The position numbers and the translations under genes were made by a program. Positions 45,309 through 55,665 of a stretch of DNA of 64,000 nucleotides are shown in pieces (the stretch's first letter is position 1; each line of letters starts with the position of its first letter). Origin of the DNA: Pseudomonas sp. KK4 (GTDB taxonomy: Bacteria; Pseudomonadota; Gammaproteobacteria; Pseudomonadales; Pseudomonadaceae); contig NZ_LYVP01000008.1 of assembly GCF_001984065.1 (NCBI RefSeq), positions 52,423 through 116,422 on the forward strand, in the 5' to 3' direction. Under the pieces are notes generated by a model, which worked only from the letters and a program-made list of their open reading frames with translations, was not told the origin of the DNA and made no database searches.

Positions 45309-46120
45309 ACAGTGCCCTCTACAGCGGCTGGATCGCACATCGGCGGTTCTCGCCGAAAAACCACCAGTTCCGTTACAGAATCGGTTTGCTGTACCTGGAT
45401 CTGGCGGAGCAGGACGCCGTGCTGGCGCTGTCGCCGCTGTCGGGCAGGCGCCGTTTCTCGCCGTTTTCGTTCCGCGAAAGCGACTATCTCAAGGCCTTCA
45501 CCGCCAACGGCATGCGCTTGAGCGATGCGGTGCGCGAACAGGTGTGCCTGGGGATCGGTCATGCTCCGCAAGGTTCGATCTGCCTGCTGACACAGCCCCG
45601 CAGTTGGGGCCTGGCGTTCAACCCGGTCAGTTTTTTCTATTGCTACGAAGCCGACGGCCAATTGGCGGCGATCCTCGCCGAAGTGACCAATACCCCGTGG
45701 CGCGAGCGCTATCACTACGTGTTGCCGGCCAGAACACCGCAGGACCTGCGCGACTTTCATCAACATTTCGCCGTCGCCAAGGCCTTTCATGTCTCGCCGT
45801 TTTTGCCTCGGGATCTTGAACACCGGATGAGCTTCAGCCCCGCCGCGCAATCGCTCGGTGTGCACATGGCTGACTGGCAGGGCGAGCTGAAATTGTTCGA
45901 CGCCACGCTCAACCTCAAACGCGAAGCCCTCGATCGCAGCAGCCTGCACCGTTATCTACGGCGTTTTCCGTGGATGACCGCAAAAACCTGCCTGGCTATT
46001 TATTGGCAAGCCCTGCGCCTGCTGATCAAACGCGTGCCCATTTTTAACCATCAGGCTGCCGATGGCAGCTTCCAGACCGCCATCGTTCCGCCCAAGGATC
46101 GCCGCCATGAAATCCTCTAG
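45305..46120 (+). CDS. DUF1365 protein
   Basis: A 271-residue protein of the DUF1365 family (SALYSGWIAHRRFSPKNHQF, VSFFYCYEADGQ and the C-terminal WMTAKTCLAIYWQALRLLIK). The family is almost always beside an FAD oxidoreductase and a CFA-like enzyme; activity is unknown. It contains a possible membrane-associated C-terminal helix. The GTG at 45305 overlaps the FAD gene (GTGA), and its end overlaps the next start by 14 nt. Confidence 0.88.
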   Translation: MNSALYSGWIAHRRFSPKNHQFRYRIGLLYLDLAEQDAVLALSPLSGRRRFSPFSFRESDYLKAFTANGMRLSDAVREQVCLGIGHAPQGSICLLTQPRSWGLAFNPVSFFYCYEADGQLAAILAEVTNTPWRERYHYVLPARTPQDLRDFHQHFAVAKAFHVSPFLPRDLEHRMSFSPAAQSLGVHMADWQGELKLFDATLNLKREALDRSSLHRYLRRFPWMTAKTCLAIYWQALRLLIKRVPIFNHQAADGSFQTAIVPPKDRRHEIL

Positions 46121-47378
46121 TGTCTTGGCCAAAGCCAGCTTATTGAATGCCAACGGCCTGACCGGATCGCTGTTGCGCCGCGGCGTACTGCGCCAACTCG
46201 CGCACCTTGAACACGGTCAACTGGTGATTGTCGACGAGGGCGAACGCCATGTGTTCGGCACGGCCGGCAGTCATTTGTTGGGGGAGATCCATATCCACGA
46301 CGCGGCAGCCTGGGGACTGGTGGCGAGCAATGGCTCGATCGGCGCCGGCGAGGCTTATATTCACGGCTACTGGAGCTCGCCGGACCTGACGGCGGTGATC
46401 CGGGTTTTCGTCAGCAATCTGGATGTACTGGATGCGCTGGAAGGTGGCCTGGCCAAACTCGGTCGGCCGTTCGTCCGGGCCCTGCACTGGCTCAACCGCA
46501 ACACCCGTGCGGGTTCGCAGAAAAACATCGCCGCCCACTACGATCTGGGCAATGAGTTGTTCGAACAGTTTCTGGACCCGACCATGATGTATTCGGCCGC
46601 GCAATTCATGAGCCCCGAAGACAGCCTCGAACAGGCGCAGTTGAACAAGCTGCAACGTATCTGCCAGAAGCTCGACCTCAAACCCAGCGATCATTTGCTG
46701 GAAATCGGCACGGGTTGGGGCAGCATGGCGCTGTACGCGGCGCAGCATTACGGCTGCCAGGTCACCACCACCACGCTCTCCAGGGAGCAGCATGCCTACA
46801 CCGCGCAACGGATCCAAGCCCTGGGGCTGCAAGACCAGGTCACGCTGTTGCTCAAGGATTACCGCGATCTGAGCGGCCAATACGACAAACTGGTGTCGAT
46901 CGAGATGATCGAAGCGGTAGGTCATCGCTTTCTGCCCACCTACTTCAAGCAATGCGCGCATTTGCTCAAGAGCAACGGATTGATGCTGTTGCAGGCCATC
47001 ACCATTCGCGAGCAGCGCTACGAACAGGCCAGGCGCAGCGTCGATTTCATCCAGCGCTACATCTTCCCCGGCGGCGCCTTGCCCTGTGTGCAAAAGATGC
47101 TGGAGATCGTCAGCCGCGACACCGACATGAACCTGTTGCACATGGAGGACTTCGGCCTGCATTACGCGCGCACCCTGCGCCTGTGGCATGTGAATTTTCG
47201 CCGTGCCCAGGTTCGCCTGGGCGAATTGGGGTACGACGAGCAATTCCTGAGGTTGTGGGAGTTTTACCTGTGTTACTGCGAAGGGGGCTTTCTGGAACGC
47301 AGCATCGGTACCGCGCAGCTGTTGCTGGCCAAACCGGCAGCGATCACCGCCCCCTTGCTCGGCCGCTTCGATGCTTGA
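46107..47378 (+). CDS. CFA-synthase-like fatty acid C-methyltransferase with altered active site
   Basis: A 423-residue SAM-dependent enzyme that methylates double bonds of phospholipid acyl chains. The SAM motif is LLEIGTGWGSMALYAA (~197), and HYDLGNELFEQFLDPTMMYS precedes it. E. coli CFA binds bicarbonate through Cys139, Glu239, His266, Ile268 and Tyr317; here the Glu (269) and Tyr (353) are kept, but Cys is Ala164 (YSAAQF) and His is Gln296 (LLQAITI). A cyclopropane product is therefore doubtful; a methylated or furan-type chain is possible. ATG at 46107 after AAGGAT; DUF2878 overlaps by 8 nt. Confidence 0.9.
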   Translation: MKSSSVLAKASLLNANGLTGSLLRRGVLRQLAHLEHGQLVIVDEGERHVFGTAGSHLLGEIHIHDAAAWGLVASNGSIGAGEAYIHGYWSSPDLTAVIRVFVSNLDVLDALEGGLAKLGRPFVRALHWLNRNTRAGSQKNIAAHYDLGNELFEQFLDPTMMYSAAQFMSPEDSLEQAQLNKLQRICQKLDLKPSDHLLEIGTGWGSMALYAAQHYGCQVTTTTLSREQHAYTAQRIQALGLQDQVTLLLKDYRDLSGQYDKLVSIEMIEAVGHRFLPTYFKQCAHLLKSNGLMLLQAITIREQRYEQARRSVDFIQRYIFPGGALPCVQKMLEIVSRDTDMNLLHMEDFGLHYARTLRLWHVNFRRAQVRLGELGYDEQFLRLWEFYLCYCEGGFLERSIGTAQLLLAKPAAITAPLLGRFDA

Positions 47379-47874
47379 ACGGCTGGCCAATGCCGCGCTG
47401 TTTCAGCTTGGCTGGTTCGTTTGCGTGATCGCAGGCAACAGCCTGTGGCTGTGGGTGCCACTGGCGGCACTGGTGATTCATCTGCTGTGGATAAGCAGTT
47501 GGGCCGAGGAAGGTAGGTTGATACTCAGCGTGGTGATCGTCGGCACGTCCGTCGACAGCCTGCTGCGCTGGCTGGGGGTATTCGACTTCAGCGATAACTC
47601 ACCCCTGATTCCGCTCTGGTTGATGCTGCTGTGGGCGCTGCTGGCAACCACCCTGCGCCATTGCCTGGTGTGGACGGCCAGGCCCTGGTGGCGGGCCAGT
47701 GTGCTGGGCGCGGCAGGCGGCCCGCTGTCATATTACGCCGGCGGACAGTTGGCCGGGGTGCAGTTCCCCTACGGCCAGTTACCGACGCTGGTCGGGATCG
47801 CACTGCTGTGGGCGCTGCTGTTTCCGCTTCTGCATGCCATGGCATTGCGATTGGCTGGCGATGCGCATGAGTGA
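47371..47874 (+). CDS. DUF2878 membrane protein
   Basis: A 167-residue inner-membrane protein with about five spans (LFQLGWFVCVIAGNSLWLW, LAALVIHLLWISS, LIPLWLMLLWALLATT and the Ala-rich C-terminal helix), of the DUF2878 family usually following CFA-like genes. It may pair with the lipid-modifying enzymes at the membrane. ATG at 47371 overlaps the methyltransferase end. It is the last gene of the overlapping series; the next gene begins 54 bp later. Confidence 0.88.
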   Translation: MLERLANAALFQLGWFVCVIAGNSLWLWVPLAALVIHLLWISSWAEEGRLILSVVIVGTSVDSLLRWLGVFDFSDNSPLIPLWLMLLWALLATTLRHCLVWTARPWWRASVLGAAGGPLSYYAGGQLAGVQFPYGQLPTLVGIALLWALLFPLLHAMALRLAGDAHE

Positions 47875-47928
47875 ACATCCCGTCCGGCCTTTCCCACAGC
47901 CTCGGCCGTCTGCCTTACACTGCGCGCC

Positions 47929-48234
47929 ATGAAAACCATTCCCCATACGCAAATCGCCGAACCGGTCGTGACGTGCTCGACCTGTGCGGCTTGCTGCTGT
48001 CAGCTTGAAGTGATGCTGATCACCGACACAGGCGTGCCGCAGCGGTTTATCGATACCGACGACTGGGGCGGGGAGGTCATGCTGCGCCTGGACGACGGCT
48101 GGTGCGCCGCGCTGGATCGGGACACGATGATGTGCACCATCTATGAACAGCGTCCGCTGATTTGTCGGGAGTTCGAGATGGGGGCGCCGGAATGCATCGA
48201 GGAGCGTCAGGGTATTGCTACGGCGTACCGCTGA
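47929..48234 (+). CDS. YkgJ-family cysteine cluster protein
   Basis: A 101-residue protein with seven or more Cys in the family pattern: CSTCAACCCQLEV at the start, then ALDRDTMMCTIYEQRPLICREFEMGAPEC. The cluster probably binds zinc or iron-sulfur. Function is unproven. ATG at 47929 has no strong RBS. It trails the operon by 54 bp and may or may not be cotranscribed; no terminator is seen between. Confidence 0.88.
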   Translation: MKTIPHTQIAEPVVTCSTCAACCCQLEVMLITDTGVPQRFIDTDDWGGEVMLRLDDGWCAALDRDTMMCTIYEQRPLICREFEMGAPECIEERQGIATAYR

Positions 48235-48254
48235 AACCCGAACCACCACATAAC

Positions 48255-48348
48255 GCTGTGGGAGCGGGCTTGCTCGCGAAAGGGAGTGTCAGTCGACATC
48301 ATATTGATTGACACACCGCTTTCGCGAGCAAGCCCGCTCCCACATTGG
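48255..48348. repeat. REP doublet (REPIN) 9
   Basis: GTGGGAGCGGGCTTGCTCGC (left) and GCGAGCAAGCCCGCTCCCAC (right); the spacer carries the AGTGTCAGTCGAC and TGACACACCG parts that also occur in REPIN 2. Confidence 0.9.
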
Positions 48349-48360
48349 TTAACTGTGAAC

Positions 48361-48879
48361 CTACAACGGCATCGTGTAATGCAAAGCGTAGCTTTCTACA
48401 CCGTCGTTCGGGGTGCTGATACCGGCGTTGGAGTAGTGCGTGGCGCGAATGCCGACCTCATGTCCACCGGCGAAGCGCAGGCCGAAACCCAAGCGGTCTT
48501 CGAACTGAAATGCGCTGCCCAATTTGTTGCTTTCCACTTCGGTATTGGCGAATAGCGCTACACCGACTCCGAGTTCAACATAGGGTTTAACGTTCTGGCC
48601 AGCGAACTCGTAAACGAATACGGGAGAGAACGACAGGCTATGGTTGCTGGAGGTCTCGTCGCCTTCCCAATAGGTGTAGGCCCCGCTCCAGTATCCGGTC
48701 AGGCGACCCACATCGGTCTGCCACCAGCTCTTGTCCCAATCGAATTGCATGCCCAGTCGATAAGTCATGGTCGAGTCACTGGTCTGTCCGACCGCGAACT
48801 CCACGCCAGCGGCCTGTGCGGTAAAACTGTGCCCCATCAAAGCGGCCGCAATCGCGGCCAAGCAGAATAGTCGCTTCAT
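48361..48879 (-). CDS. pagL: Lipid A 3-O-deacylase PagL
   Basis: A 172-residue outer-membrane beta barrel that removes the 3-position acyl chain of lipid A. It has a Sec signal (cleavage near AQAAG, residue 24), aromatic-rich strands and the active site HYSNAGISTPNDGVESYALH, where His148, Ser150 and Glu162 correspond to the catalytic triad of P. aeruginosa PagL. It ends in the usual short C-terminus. ATG at 48879 follows an AGGATG; the in-frame codon at 48927 is too far upstream. It is downstream of murI on the same strand. Confidence 0.93.
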   Translation of the reverse strand: MKRLFCLAAIAAALMGHSFTAQAAGVEFAVGQTSDSTMTYRLGMQFDWDKSWWQTDVGRLTGYWSGAYTYWEGDETSSNHSLSFSPVFVYEFAGQNVKPYVELGVGVALFANTEVESNKLGSAFQFEDRLGFGLRFAGGHEVGIRATHYSNAGISTPNDGVESYALHYTMPL

Positions 48880-48991
48880 AGAAACATCCTTTTGCGGACG
48901 ATGCCGTTTGGTTTTTGTGTTGCTCACGCTATAGAAGTCGACGATTAATCAGAAGTTCAGCCCCAATTGCTTCATTCCCCCAAAACGTTGT

Positions 48992-49783
48992 TTACCTTTC
49001 GAAGCATCGCACAACGCCAGTGTTATGCCACAGGGTCGGCAATATATTTGCGAAGTGCACCGGATCGCCACTGCTCCAGAATTGCGCGTCACGGGCAGGC
49101 CCGGCGGCGAGCAGATCGCGCTCGTTCAACAGGCGTTGAAGCTGGCGCGCAACGGCGGCGCCGGTGTCGATCAGACTGATGTCGTCGGGGATCATCTGCC
49201 TGAGCAGCGGCTTGAGGAAGGGGTAATGGGTGCAGCCCAGAATGATGGTGTCGGCGCCTTCGCCGAGCAGCGGCCGGACATAACCTTCCAGCAACTGACG
49301 CAGGGCGGGGCTGTGCAGGTCGCCGCTTTCAATGAGCTCCACCAACCCCGGGCACGGCTGGGTCATCACCCGCACGTCATTGGCAAAACGGTCGAGCAGC
49401 GCTGCAAACTTGGCACTCTGCAAGGTGCCAGTGGTGGCCAGCACCCCGACCACGCCGCTGCGGGTCGCGGCGGCGGCTGGCTTGACCGCCGGTTCCATGC
49501 CGACAATGGGCCACTGCGGGTAATCGCGGCGAAGGTCGGCAACGCCGGCGACGGTCGCAGTGTTACAGGCGAGCACCAGCGCCTTGGCGCCCTGCTGCTG
49601 GAAAAATTCAGCAATGACGCTGCAGCGCCGCTGAATGAATGCCGGGGTTTTCTCGCCGTAGGGAATATGTCCGCAATCGGCGACGTACAACAGAGACTCG
49701 TTGGGCAACAAGCGCTGGATCTCGGCCAGCACCGACAGCCCGCCCACACCGGAGTCGAACACGCCGATCGGCGCTTCACGCAT
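48992..49783 (-). CDS. murI: Glutamate racemase
   Basis: Supplies D-glutamate for peptidoglycan. 263 residues, with [14 protein letters not shown] at the N-terminus and the two catalytic Cys in ACNTA (~75) and GCTHYPF (~185). The ATG at 49783 lies inside the last bases of moeB (8 nt overlap), so translation is coupled; the RBS is weak. A frame extension to 49855 was rejected because it runs deeper into moeB. Last of the five-gene hemA operon. Confidence 0.95.
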   Translation of the reverse strand: MREAPIGVFDSGVGGLSVLAEIQRLLPNESLLYVADCGHIPYGEKTPAFIQRRCSVIAEFFQQQGAKALVLACNTATVAGVADLRRDYPQWPIVGMEPAVKPAAAATRSGVVGVLATTGTLQSAKFAALLDRFANDVRVMTQPCPGLVELIESGDLHSPALRQLLEGYVRPLLGEGADTIILGCTHYPFLKPLLRQMIPDDISLIDTGAAVARQLQRLLNERDLLAAGPARDAQFWSSGDPVHFANILPTLWHNTGVVRCFER

Positions 49784-50531
49784 GCCGGGGTCCACAGACG
49801 CTGCAGCCTGGATCGCGCTTGACCCGCAGTTCACGAAACCGCGTGCCCAAGGCATCGATCAGCAACAGGCGCCCCACCAGTGGCTCGCCGAAACCGGCCA
49901 GCAACTTCAAGGCTTCGAGAGCCTGCAGACTGCCGACCAGCCCTACCAGAGGCCCGACCACACCGGCCTCGCTGCAGGTCAATTCAGCTTCGCTGCCATG
50001 CCCGTATAAACAGTGGTAGCAAGGGCTCTCGGGGCGACGAGGATCGAACACCGACAACTGCCCTTCCAGGCGAATCGCCGCACCGCTGACCAGTGGCCTG
50101 CCAGCCGCGACACACGCTGCGTTCACCGCTTCACGGGTGCCGAAATTGTCTGAGCAGTCGAGGACCAGATCCACACCGGACACGACCTGGGCGAGGGAGT
50201 CTTCATCCAGCGCCGCACGATGGGCCACCAGCCGAACCTCTGGGTTGATGGCCGTCAGGCGCTTGATCGCCGAATCGACTTTGCTGCTGCCGACGCTGTC
50301 GGTGTCGTGGATGATCTGGCGCTGCAGGTTGGTCAGGTCGACCGTGTCGAAGTCCGCCAGATGCAATTCACCGACGCCGGCCGCAGCGAGGTACAGCGCC
50401 ACCGGTGCGCCGAGACCGCCGAGGCCGACGATCAGTACGCGACTGTCCTTGAGCCGCAACTGACCGTCGATGTCGATGTGTGCCAGCAGGATCTGCCGGC
50501 TGTAGCGCAGCAATTCCTGATCATTCAGCAC
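49776..50531 (-). CDS. moeB: ThiF/MoeB-type adenylyltransferase
   Basis: Adenylates the C-terminus of a ubiquitin-like sulfur carrier such as MoaD. 251 residues with the ATP loop [21 protein letters not shown] (~32-52), [13 protein letters not shown], the catalytic [12 protein letters not shown] and zinc ligands CYHC and CSVC. The C-terminal rhodanese domain of MoeZ is absent. It overlaps prmC by 7 nt and murI by 8 nt. Confidence 0.93.
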   Translation of the reverse strand: MLNDQELLRYSRQILLAHIDIDGQLRLKDSRVLIVGLGGLGAPVALYLAAAGVGELHLADFDTVDLTNLQRQIIHDTDSVGSSKVDSAIKRLTAINPEVRLVAHRAALDEDSLAQVVSGVDLVLDCSDNFGTREAVNAACVAAGRPLVSGAAIRLEGQLSVFDPRRPESPCYHCLYGHGSEAELTCSEAGVVGPLVGLVGSLQALEALKLLAGFGEPLVGRLLLIDALGTRFRELRVKRDPGCSVCGPRHA

Positions 50532-51355
50532 GGCAGGCGTCCCAGACTGATGCGTTGATGACCGCCCAGATCGGTGCGGCTGTGAACCGCTTCGAAACCG
50601 CGGGTCAGCAGCAAATCACGCACCGCTTCGGCCTGATCGTAGCCGTGCTCGAGCATCAGCCAGCCGCCGGCCTCCAGATGCTCCGGCGCCTGGGCGACGA
50701 TCAGGCGCAGGTCGTCAAGCCCGTCGACACCGGCCACCAGGGCACTGGCGGGCTCGAAGCGCACATCGCCCTCGACCAGATGTGGATCGGCTGCGGCGAT
50801 GTAGGGAGGATTGCTGACGATCAGTTGGAAACGCTGGCCTTGCAACGCACTGAACCAGTGGCTGCACAGGACCGTTGCGTTATTCAGGTGCAAGCGTTGG
50901 CGGTTGCGCTCGGCCAGGGCCACGGCTTCGGGCACGCGGTCCACGGCCGTGACCTGCCACACCGGACGATCACTGGCCAACGCCAGGGCGATGGCGCCGC
51001 TGCCGGTCCCCAGGTCCAGGACCTTCGCTGGGGTGGAGGGCAACAGTTCGAGGGCGGCCTCCACCAGCAATTCGGTGTCCGGGCGTGGAATCAGGGTATG
51101 CGGCGCCACTTCCAGGTCGAGCTTCCAGAAACCCTGCTGACCGAGGATGTAGGCCACCGGCTCGCCACCGCGACGGCGCTCAAGATAGTCGGCAAAGGTC
51201 AGCGCCGCTTCACTCGGGACAATGCGCTCGGGCCAGGTGTGCAAAAAGCTTCGGGATTTGCCCAACGCCGCCGCCAGCAACAATTCGGCGTCCAGACGCG
51301 CCGTGGGCGAATCCGGCAGTTCAGCGGCACGCAACAAACTGGCAATGATCGTCAT
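50525..51355 (-). CDS. prmC: Peptide chain release factor Gln methyltransferase
   Basis: Methylates the Gln of the GGQ motif of release factors PrfA/PrfB. 276 residues with SAM motif VLDLGTGSGAIALALA (~117) and active-site VSNPPYIAA (~185). It sits immediately after prfA, its substrate gene. The ATG at 51355 has AGGTGA seven bases upstream; a GTG at 51364 is the alternative and would overlap prfA. Confidence 0.95.
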   Translation of the reverse strand: MTIIASLLRAAELPDSPTARLDAELLLAAALGKSRSFLHTWPERIVPSEAALTFADYLERRRGGEPVAYILGQQGFWKLDLEVAPHTLIPRPDTELLVEAALELLPSTPAKVLDLGTGSGAIALALASDRPVWQVTAVDRVPEAVALAERNRQRLHLNNATVLCSHWFSALQGQRFQLIVSNPPYIAAADPHLVEGDVRFEPASALVAGVDGLDDLRLIVAQAPEHLEAGGWLMLEHGYDQAEAVRDLLLTRGFEAVHSRTDLGGHQRISLGRLPC

Positions 51356-51356
51356 T

Positions 51357-52439
51357 TTACTCACCTATCGCTGCCAATTGATCGGCCTGGTATTCGGCCA
51401 GCAGCGGTTCGATCACCGCCTCCACACCACCGGCGAGAATCTCGTCGAGGGAGTACAGCGTCAGGTTGACCCGGTGATCGGTCACCCGGCCCTGGGCAAA
51501 GTTGTAGGTACGGATGCGCTCGGAGCGGTCACCGGAACCCACCAGCAACTTACGCTCGCTGGCAATGGCATTGGCCGCGGCACTGGTCTGCTGGTCATTG
51601 AGTTTGGCCGACAGCCAGGCCATCGCTCGGGCGCGGTTCTTGTGCTGCGAACGCTCTTCTTGGCACTCGACCACGATACCGGACGGCAAGTGGGTGATCC
51701 GGATCGCCGAATCGGTCTTGTTGACGTGCTGACCACCGGCACCGGAGGAGCGGTAGGTATCGATCCGCAGGTCCGCCGGGTTGATCTCGATCGCTTCCTG
51801 TTCGTCCGGCTCGGGCAGTACCGCGACGGTGCAGGCCGAGGTGTGGATGCGCCCCTGGGATTCGGTCGCCGGCACCCGTTGCACACGGTGCGCGCCGGAT
51901 TCGAATTTCAGCTTGCCGTAGACATTGTCGCCTTCGACCCGGGCGATGACTTCTTTATAGCCGCCGTGCTCACCCTCGTTTTCCGAGAGGATTTCCACGC
52001 GCCAGCCACGACGCTCGGCGTATCGCGAATACATGCGGAACAGGTCGCCGGAGAAAATCGCCGCTTCGTCACCGCCGGTGCCGGCGCGGATTTCGAGGAA
52101 TACGTTGCGCCCGTCGTTCGGGTCCTTGGGCAGCAGCATGCGTTGCAGGTTGGCTTCCAGCTCGACCAGGCGTTCCTTGGCTTCGCGGACTTCTTCCACG
52201 GCCATTTCACGCATGTCCGGGTCGCTGTCCTTGAGCAACGCCTGGGCGCCTTCGAGATCGCCCTGGACTTTGAGCAGCTGTTTATAGGCATCGACGATCG
52301 GCTCGACTTCCGCATACTCCTTGGAATAGGTGCGGAACTTGTTCTGATCGGCAATGACTTCGCCGTCGCCCAGCAGGGCGGTCAATTCCTCGAAACGGTC
52401 CTGGAGGATGTCCAGTTTATTGAGCAGTGACGCTTTCAT
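51357..52439 (-). CDS. prfA: Peptide chain release factor 1
   Basis: Recognises UAA and UAG stops. 360 residues; the GGQ motif lies in [18 protein letters not shown] (~230), and the codon-recognition PxT-type loop is near 180 ([20 protein letters not shown]). The ATG at 52439 overlaps the hemA stop (ATGA). Nothing unusual. Confidence 0.97.
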   Translation of the reverse strand: MKASLLNKLDILQDRFEELTALLGDGEVIADQNKFRTYSKEYAEVEPIVDAYKQLLKVQGDLEGAQALLKDSDPDMREMAVEEVREAKERLVELEANLQRMLLPKDPNDGRNVFLEIRAGTGGDEAAIFSGDLFRMYSRYAERRGWRVEILSENEGEHGGYKEVIARVEGDNVYGKLKFESGAHRVQRVPATESQGRIHTSACTVAVLPEPDEQEAIEINPADLRIDTYRSSGAGGQHVNKTDSAIRITHLPSGIVVECQEERSQHKNRARAMAWLSAKLNDQQTSAAANAIASERKLLVGSGDRSERIRTYNFAQGRVTDHRVNLTLYSLDEILAGGVEAVIEPLLAEYQADQLAAIGE

Positions 52440-53725
52440 TGCGGTTTCTTATCCGAAAAGCTTTCCGATGAGCCCTCATTGAGGGCAAAGAGTTCCTGGG
52501 CCATCGCCAGCGCATCGAGGCGCCCTTCGGCAGAGAGCTTTTTCAACTGCACGCTCGGTGCGTGCAACAGTTTGTTGGTCAGGCCTCGGGCCAGTTGCAC
52601 CAGCACGTCTTCGGCGCTGGCACCGTTGGCCAGCAGGCGCTGGGCTTTTTGCAATTCCTCGTCGCGCAGGCGTTCGCTCTGTTGACGATAGGCCTTGAGC
52701 ACGTCCACCGCCGCCAGTTCGCGCAGGCGGACCATGAAATCTTCGGCACCGACCGAAACCATCTCTTCGGCGGCTTGCGCAGCGCCCTGTCGGCTCTTGA
52801 GGTTTTCGGCGACCACTTCATGCAGGTCATCGACGCTGTAGAGGTAAACGTCGTCCAACTCGCCCACTTCAGGCTCGATATCCCGGGGGACGGCGATATC
52901 CACCATGAAGATCGGCTTGTGCTTGCGCAGCTTCAACGCACTTTCGACCGCGCCCTTGCCAAGAATCGGCAATTGGCTGGCGGTGGAACTGATGACGATG
53001 TCGCTGCGCACCAGCTCAGCCGGAATGTCCGACAGCAGCACCGCATGGGCACCAAACTGCTCGGCCAGGGTGCTGGCGCGCTCCAGGGTACGGTTGGCGA
53101 CCACGATGCGCTTTACACCCAGGTCATGCAGGTGCCGGGCGACCAGGGTGATGGTCTCGCCCGCGCCGATCAGCAACGCCTGGCTGCGTTGCAGGTCGCT
53201 GAAGATCTGTTTGGCCAGGCTGACCGCGGCAAACGCTACGGAGACCGGGTTTTCGCCGATGGCGGTGTCGGTGCGCACCTGCTTGGCCGCGTTGAACGTG
53301 GCCTGGAACAACCGCCCGAGCAATGGCCCGATGGTGCCGGCCTCGCGAGCCACGGCATAGGCCGATTTCATCTGGCCGAGGATCTGCGGTTCGCCCAGCA
53401 CCAGCGAATCGAGCCCGGAAGCGACCCGCATCATGTGACGAACTGCCGCATCATCTTCGTGCACATAACTGCTCGCACGCAGCTCTTCGAGGCTCAAATG
53501 ATGATATTCGGCCAGCCAGCGCAGCACGATATCGGCCGACAGGTGATCCTGTTCTATATAGAGTTCGCTGCGATTGCAGGTGGAGAGGATCGCAGCTTCG
53601 CGGCTGTCGGTCAGTCGGCAAAGCTGCTGCAAGGCCTCAACCAGCTGCTCAGGGGTAAAGGCCACGCGCTCGCGGACGTCTACTGAAGCAGTCTTGTGGT
53701 TAATACCGAGTGCGAGGAAGGCCAT
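52436..53725 (-). CDS. hemA: Glutamyl-tRNA reductase
   Basis: First step of the C5 haem pathway: reduces Glu-tRNA to glutamate-1-semialdehyde. 429 residues with N-terminal [14 protein letters not shown], catalytic Cys in [11 protein letters not shown] (~50), [12 protein letters not shown] and NADPH-binding [10 protein letters not shown]. First gene of the hemA-prfA-prmC-moeB-murI operon. ATG at 53725, with GAGGAAGG upstream; divergent from the TPR lipoprotein gene, 211 bp away. Confidence 0.97.
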   Translation of the reverse strand: MAFLALGINHKTASVDVRERVAFTPEQLVEALQQLCRLTDSREAAILSTCNRSELYIEQDHLSADIVLRWLAEYHHLSLEELRASSYVHEDDAAVRHMMRVASGLDSLVLGEPQILGQMKSAYAVAREAGTIGPLLGRLFQATFNAAKQVRTDTAIGENPVSVAFAAVSLAKQIFSDLQRSQALLIGAGETITLVARHLHDLGVKRIVVANRTLERASTLAEQFGAHAVLLSDIPAELVRSDIVISSTASQLPILGKGAVESALKLRKHKPIFMVDIAVPRDIEPEVGELDDVYLYSVDDLHEVVAENLKSRQGAAQAAEEMVSVGAEDFMVRLRELAAVDVLKAYRQQSERLRDEELQKAQRLLANGASAEDVLVQLARGLTNKLLHAPSVQLKKLSAEGRLDALAMAQELFALNEGSSESFSDKKPQ

Positions 53726-53936
53726 TCAAAGTCGCTGGTGGTGACGTGAAGCCGGCAATTGTCCTACTTCGTCAGATTCAGAACAACCACTCGATCTCTA
53801 TTGAGCCGGTAGACGCCCCCGGGCTTGCGAGCGGTTCTCGTTTACAACCTGACCGGGTAAATTGGCCGGCCGGTTATGTTTGACCCAAGGCTTGTGTCAT
53901 GATGATCCGACCGCAGGTTAGTCGTCCTCTTCCTAT

Positions 53937-55661
53937 ATGAATAGATCTTCCGCGTTGCTTCTCGCTTTTGTCTTCCTCAGCGGCTGCCAGGCCTTGGCAC
54001 CCGTGTCGCCGGACGGTACGCCGCCGGCTGAAGACAGCACCCCGGCACCTGAAAAGCCCAAGGTTTACAGCTCATTCAGCGAAGACACGGTCTTCAGCCT
54101 GCTGACCGCTGAACTGGCTGGCCAGCGCAATCGTTTCGACATTGCCCTGGACAACTACGTGACCCAGGCGATCAACACCCAGGATCCGGGCGTCTCCGAA
54201 CGGGCATTTCGCATCGCCGAATATTTGGGCGCCGACCAGCCTGCCCTGGACACCGCTCTGATCTGGGCGAAAAACGCCCCGGACGACCTTGAGGCGCAGC
54301 GCGCCGCTGCCGTGCAACTGGCCCGCGCCGGGCGCTATGACGACTCCATGGTCTATATGGAGAAAGTTCTGCTGGGCAAGGGCGACACGCATTTCGACTT
54401 CCTCGCCCTGTCTGCGGCCGACACCGACCAGGACACGCGCAATGGTTTGATGAAGAGTTTCGACCGCCTGTTGCAGCGCCACCCGAACAACGGACAGCTG
54501 ATTTTCGGCAAGGCCTTGCTGATGCAGCAGGACGGAGACGCTCGAGGCGCATTGACGCTTCTGGAAGACAATCCGCCTGACGATGGTGAAATTGCCCCGA
54601 TCCTGCTGCGCGCGCGCCTGCTGCAGTCGCTCGATCGCGGCAAGGAAGCCTTGCCGCTGCTGCAAAAAAGCATCAAGAAATACCCGGACGACAAACGCCT
54701 GCGCCTGACCTACGCGCGGATGCTGGTCGAACAGGACCGCATGGACGACGCCAAGGCCGAGTTCTCCAGCCTGGTCCAGCAATACCCCGATGACGATGAA
54801 TTGCGCTATTCCCTGGCGCTGGTGTGCCTGGAAGCCAAGGCCTGGGACGAGGCCAAGGGCTACCTGGAAGACCTGATCGCCCGGGAAAGTCACGTCGATT
54901 CGGCGCACCTGAACCTGGGACGAATCGCCGAAGAACGCAACGACCCACAAGGCGCACTGATCGAGTACGCCCAGGTCGGTCCGGGCAACGACTATCTGCC
55001 GGCGCAGCTGCGTCAGGCCGACATCCTGATGAACAATGGCAAGACCGCCGAAGCCCAGAGCAAGCTCGCCGCTCAGCGCGATGAGCAACCGGACTACGCG
55101 GTCCAGTTGTACCTGATCGAAGCCGAGACCCTGTCTGCCAACAAACAGGGGGACAAAGCCTGGAAAGTCCTGGAAAAGGCATTGCAGCAATATCCTGACG
55201 ATCTGAACCTGCTGTATACCCGAGCCATGCAGGCGGAAAAACGCAATGATCTGGCGCAGATGGAAAAAGACCTGCGACTGATCATCAAACGTGACCCGGA
55301 CAACGCGATGGCACTGAACGCCCTCGGCTACACCCTGTCCGACCGTACGACGCGCTATGCCGAAGCCAAGGCGCTGATCGAGCAGGCCCACCAGATCAAT
55401 CCGGAAGACCCGGCGGTACTCGACAGCCTCGGCTGGGTGAACTTTCGCATGGGCAATCTGGACGAAGCGGAACGCCTGCTGCGCCAGGCCCTGGAACGCT
55501 TCCCCGACCAGGAAGTCGCCGCACACCTGGGCGAAGTTCTGTGGGCCAGTGGCAAGCAGCGTGAAGCCCGGCAAATCTGGGACAAGTTCCTCAAGGCACA
55601 ACCCGACAGCCCTATCCTGCGCAGTACCATCAAGCGCCTGACCGGATCAGAGACTCTTTAA
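53937..55661 (+). CDS. TPR-repeat outer-membrane lipoprotein
   Basis: A 574-residue lipoprotein (lipobox FLSGC, Cys17), a Pro-rich linker (residues ~20-42), then about a dozen TPR-like helix pairs, e.g. [20 protein letters not shown] and [17 protein letters not shown] near the C-terminus. This is the equivalent of P. aeruginosa PA4667, just upstream of lolB in every Pseudomonas I know. It probably scaffolds a lipoprotein or cell-wall complex. The stop is 4 bp before the lolB start, so the two are coupled. Confidence 0.92.
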   Translation: MNRSSALLLAFVFLSGCQALAPVSPDGTPPAEDSTPAPEKPKVYSSFSEDTVFSLLTAELAGQRNRFDIALDNYVTQAINTQDPGVSERAFRIAEYLGADQPALDTALIWAKNAPDDLEAQRAAAVQLARAGRYDDSMVYMEKVLLGKGDTHFDFLALSAADTDQDTRNGLMKSFDRLLQRHPNNGQLIFGKALLMQQDGDARGALTLLEDNPPDDGEIAPILLRARLLQSLDRGKEALPLLQKSIKKYPDDKRLRLTYARMLVEQDRMDDAKAEFSSLVQQYPDDDELRYSLALVCLEAKAWDEAKGYLEDLIARESHVDSAHLNLGRIAEERNDPQGALIEYAQVGPGNDYLPAQLRQADILMNNGKTAEAQSKLAAQRDEQPDYAVQLYLIEAETLSANKQGDKAWKVLEKALQQYPDDLNLLYTRAMQAEKRNDLAQMEKDLRLIIKRDPDNAMALNALGYTLSDRTTRYAEAKALIEQAHQINPEDPAVLDSLGWVNFRMGNLDEAERLLRQALERFPDQEVAAHLGEVLWASGKQREARQIWDKFLKAQPDSPILRSTIKRLTGSETL

Positions 55662-55665
55662 GATT

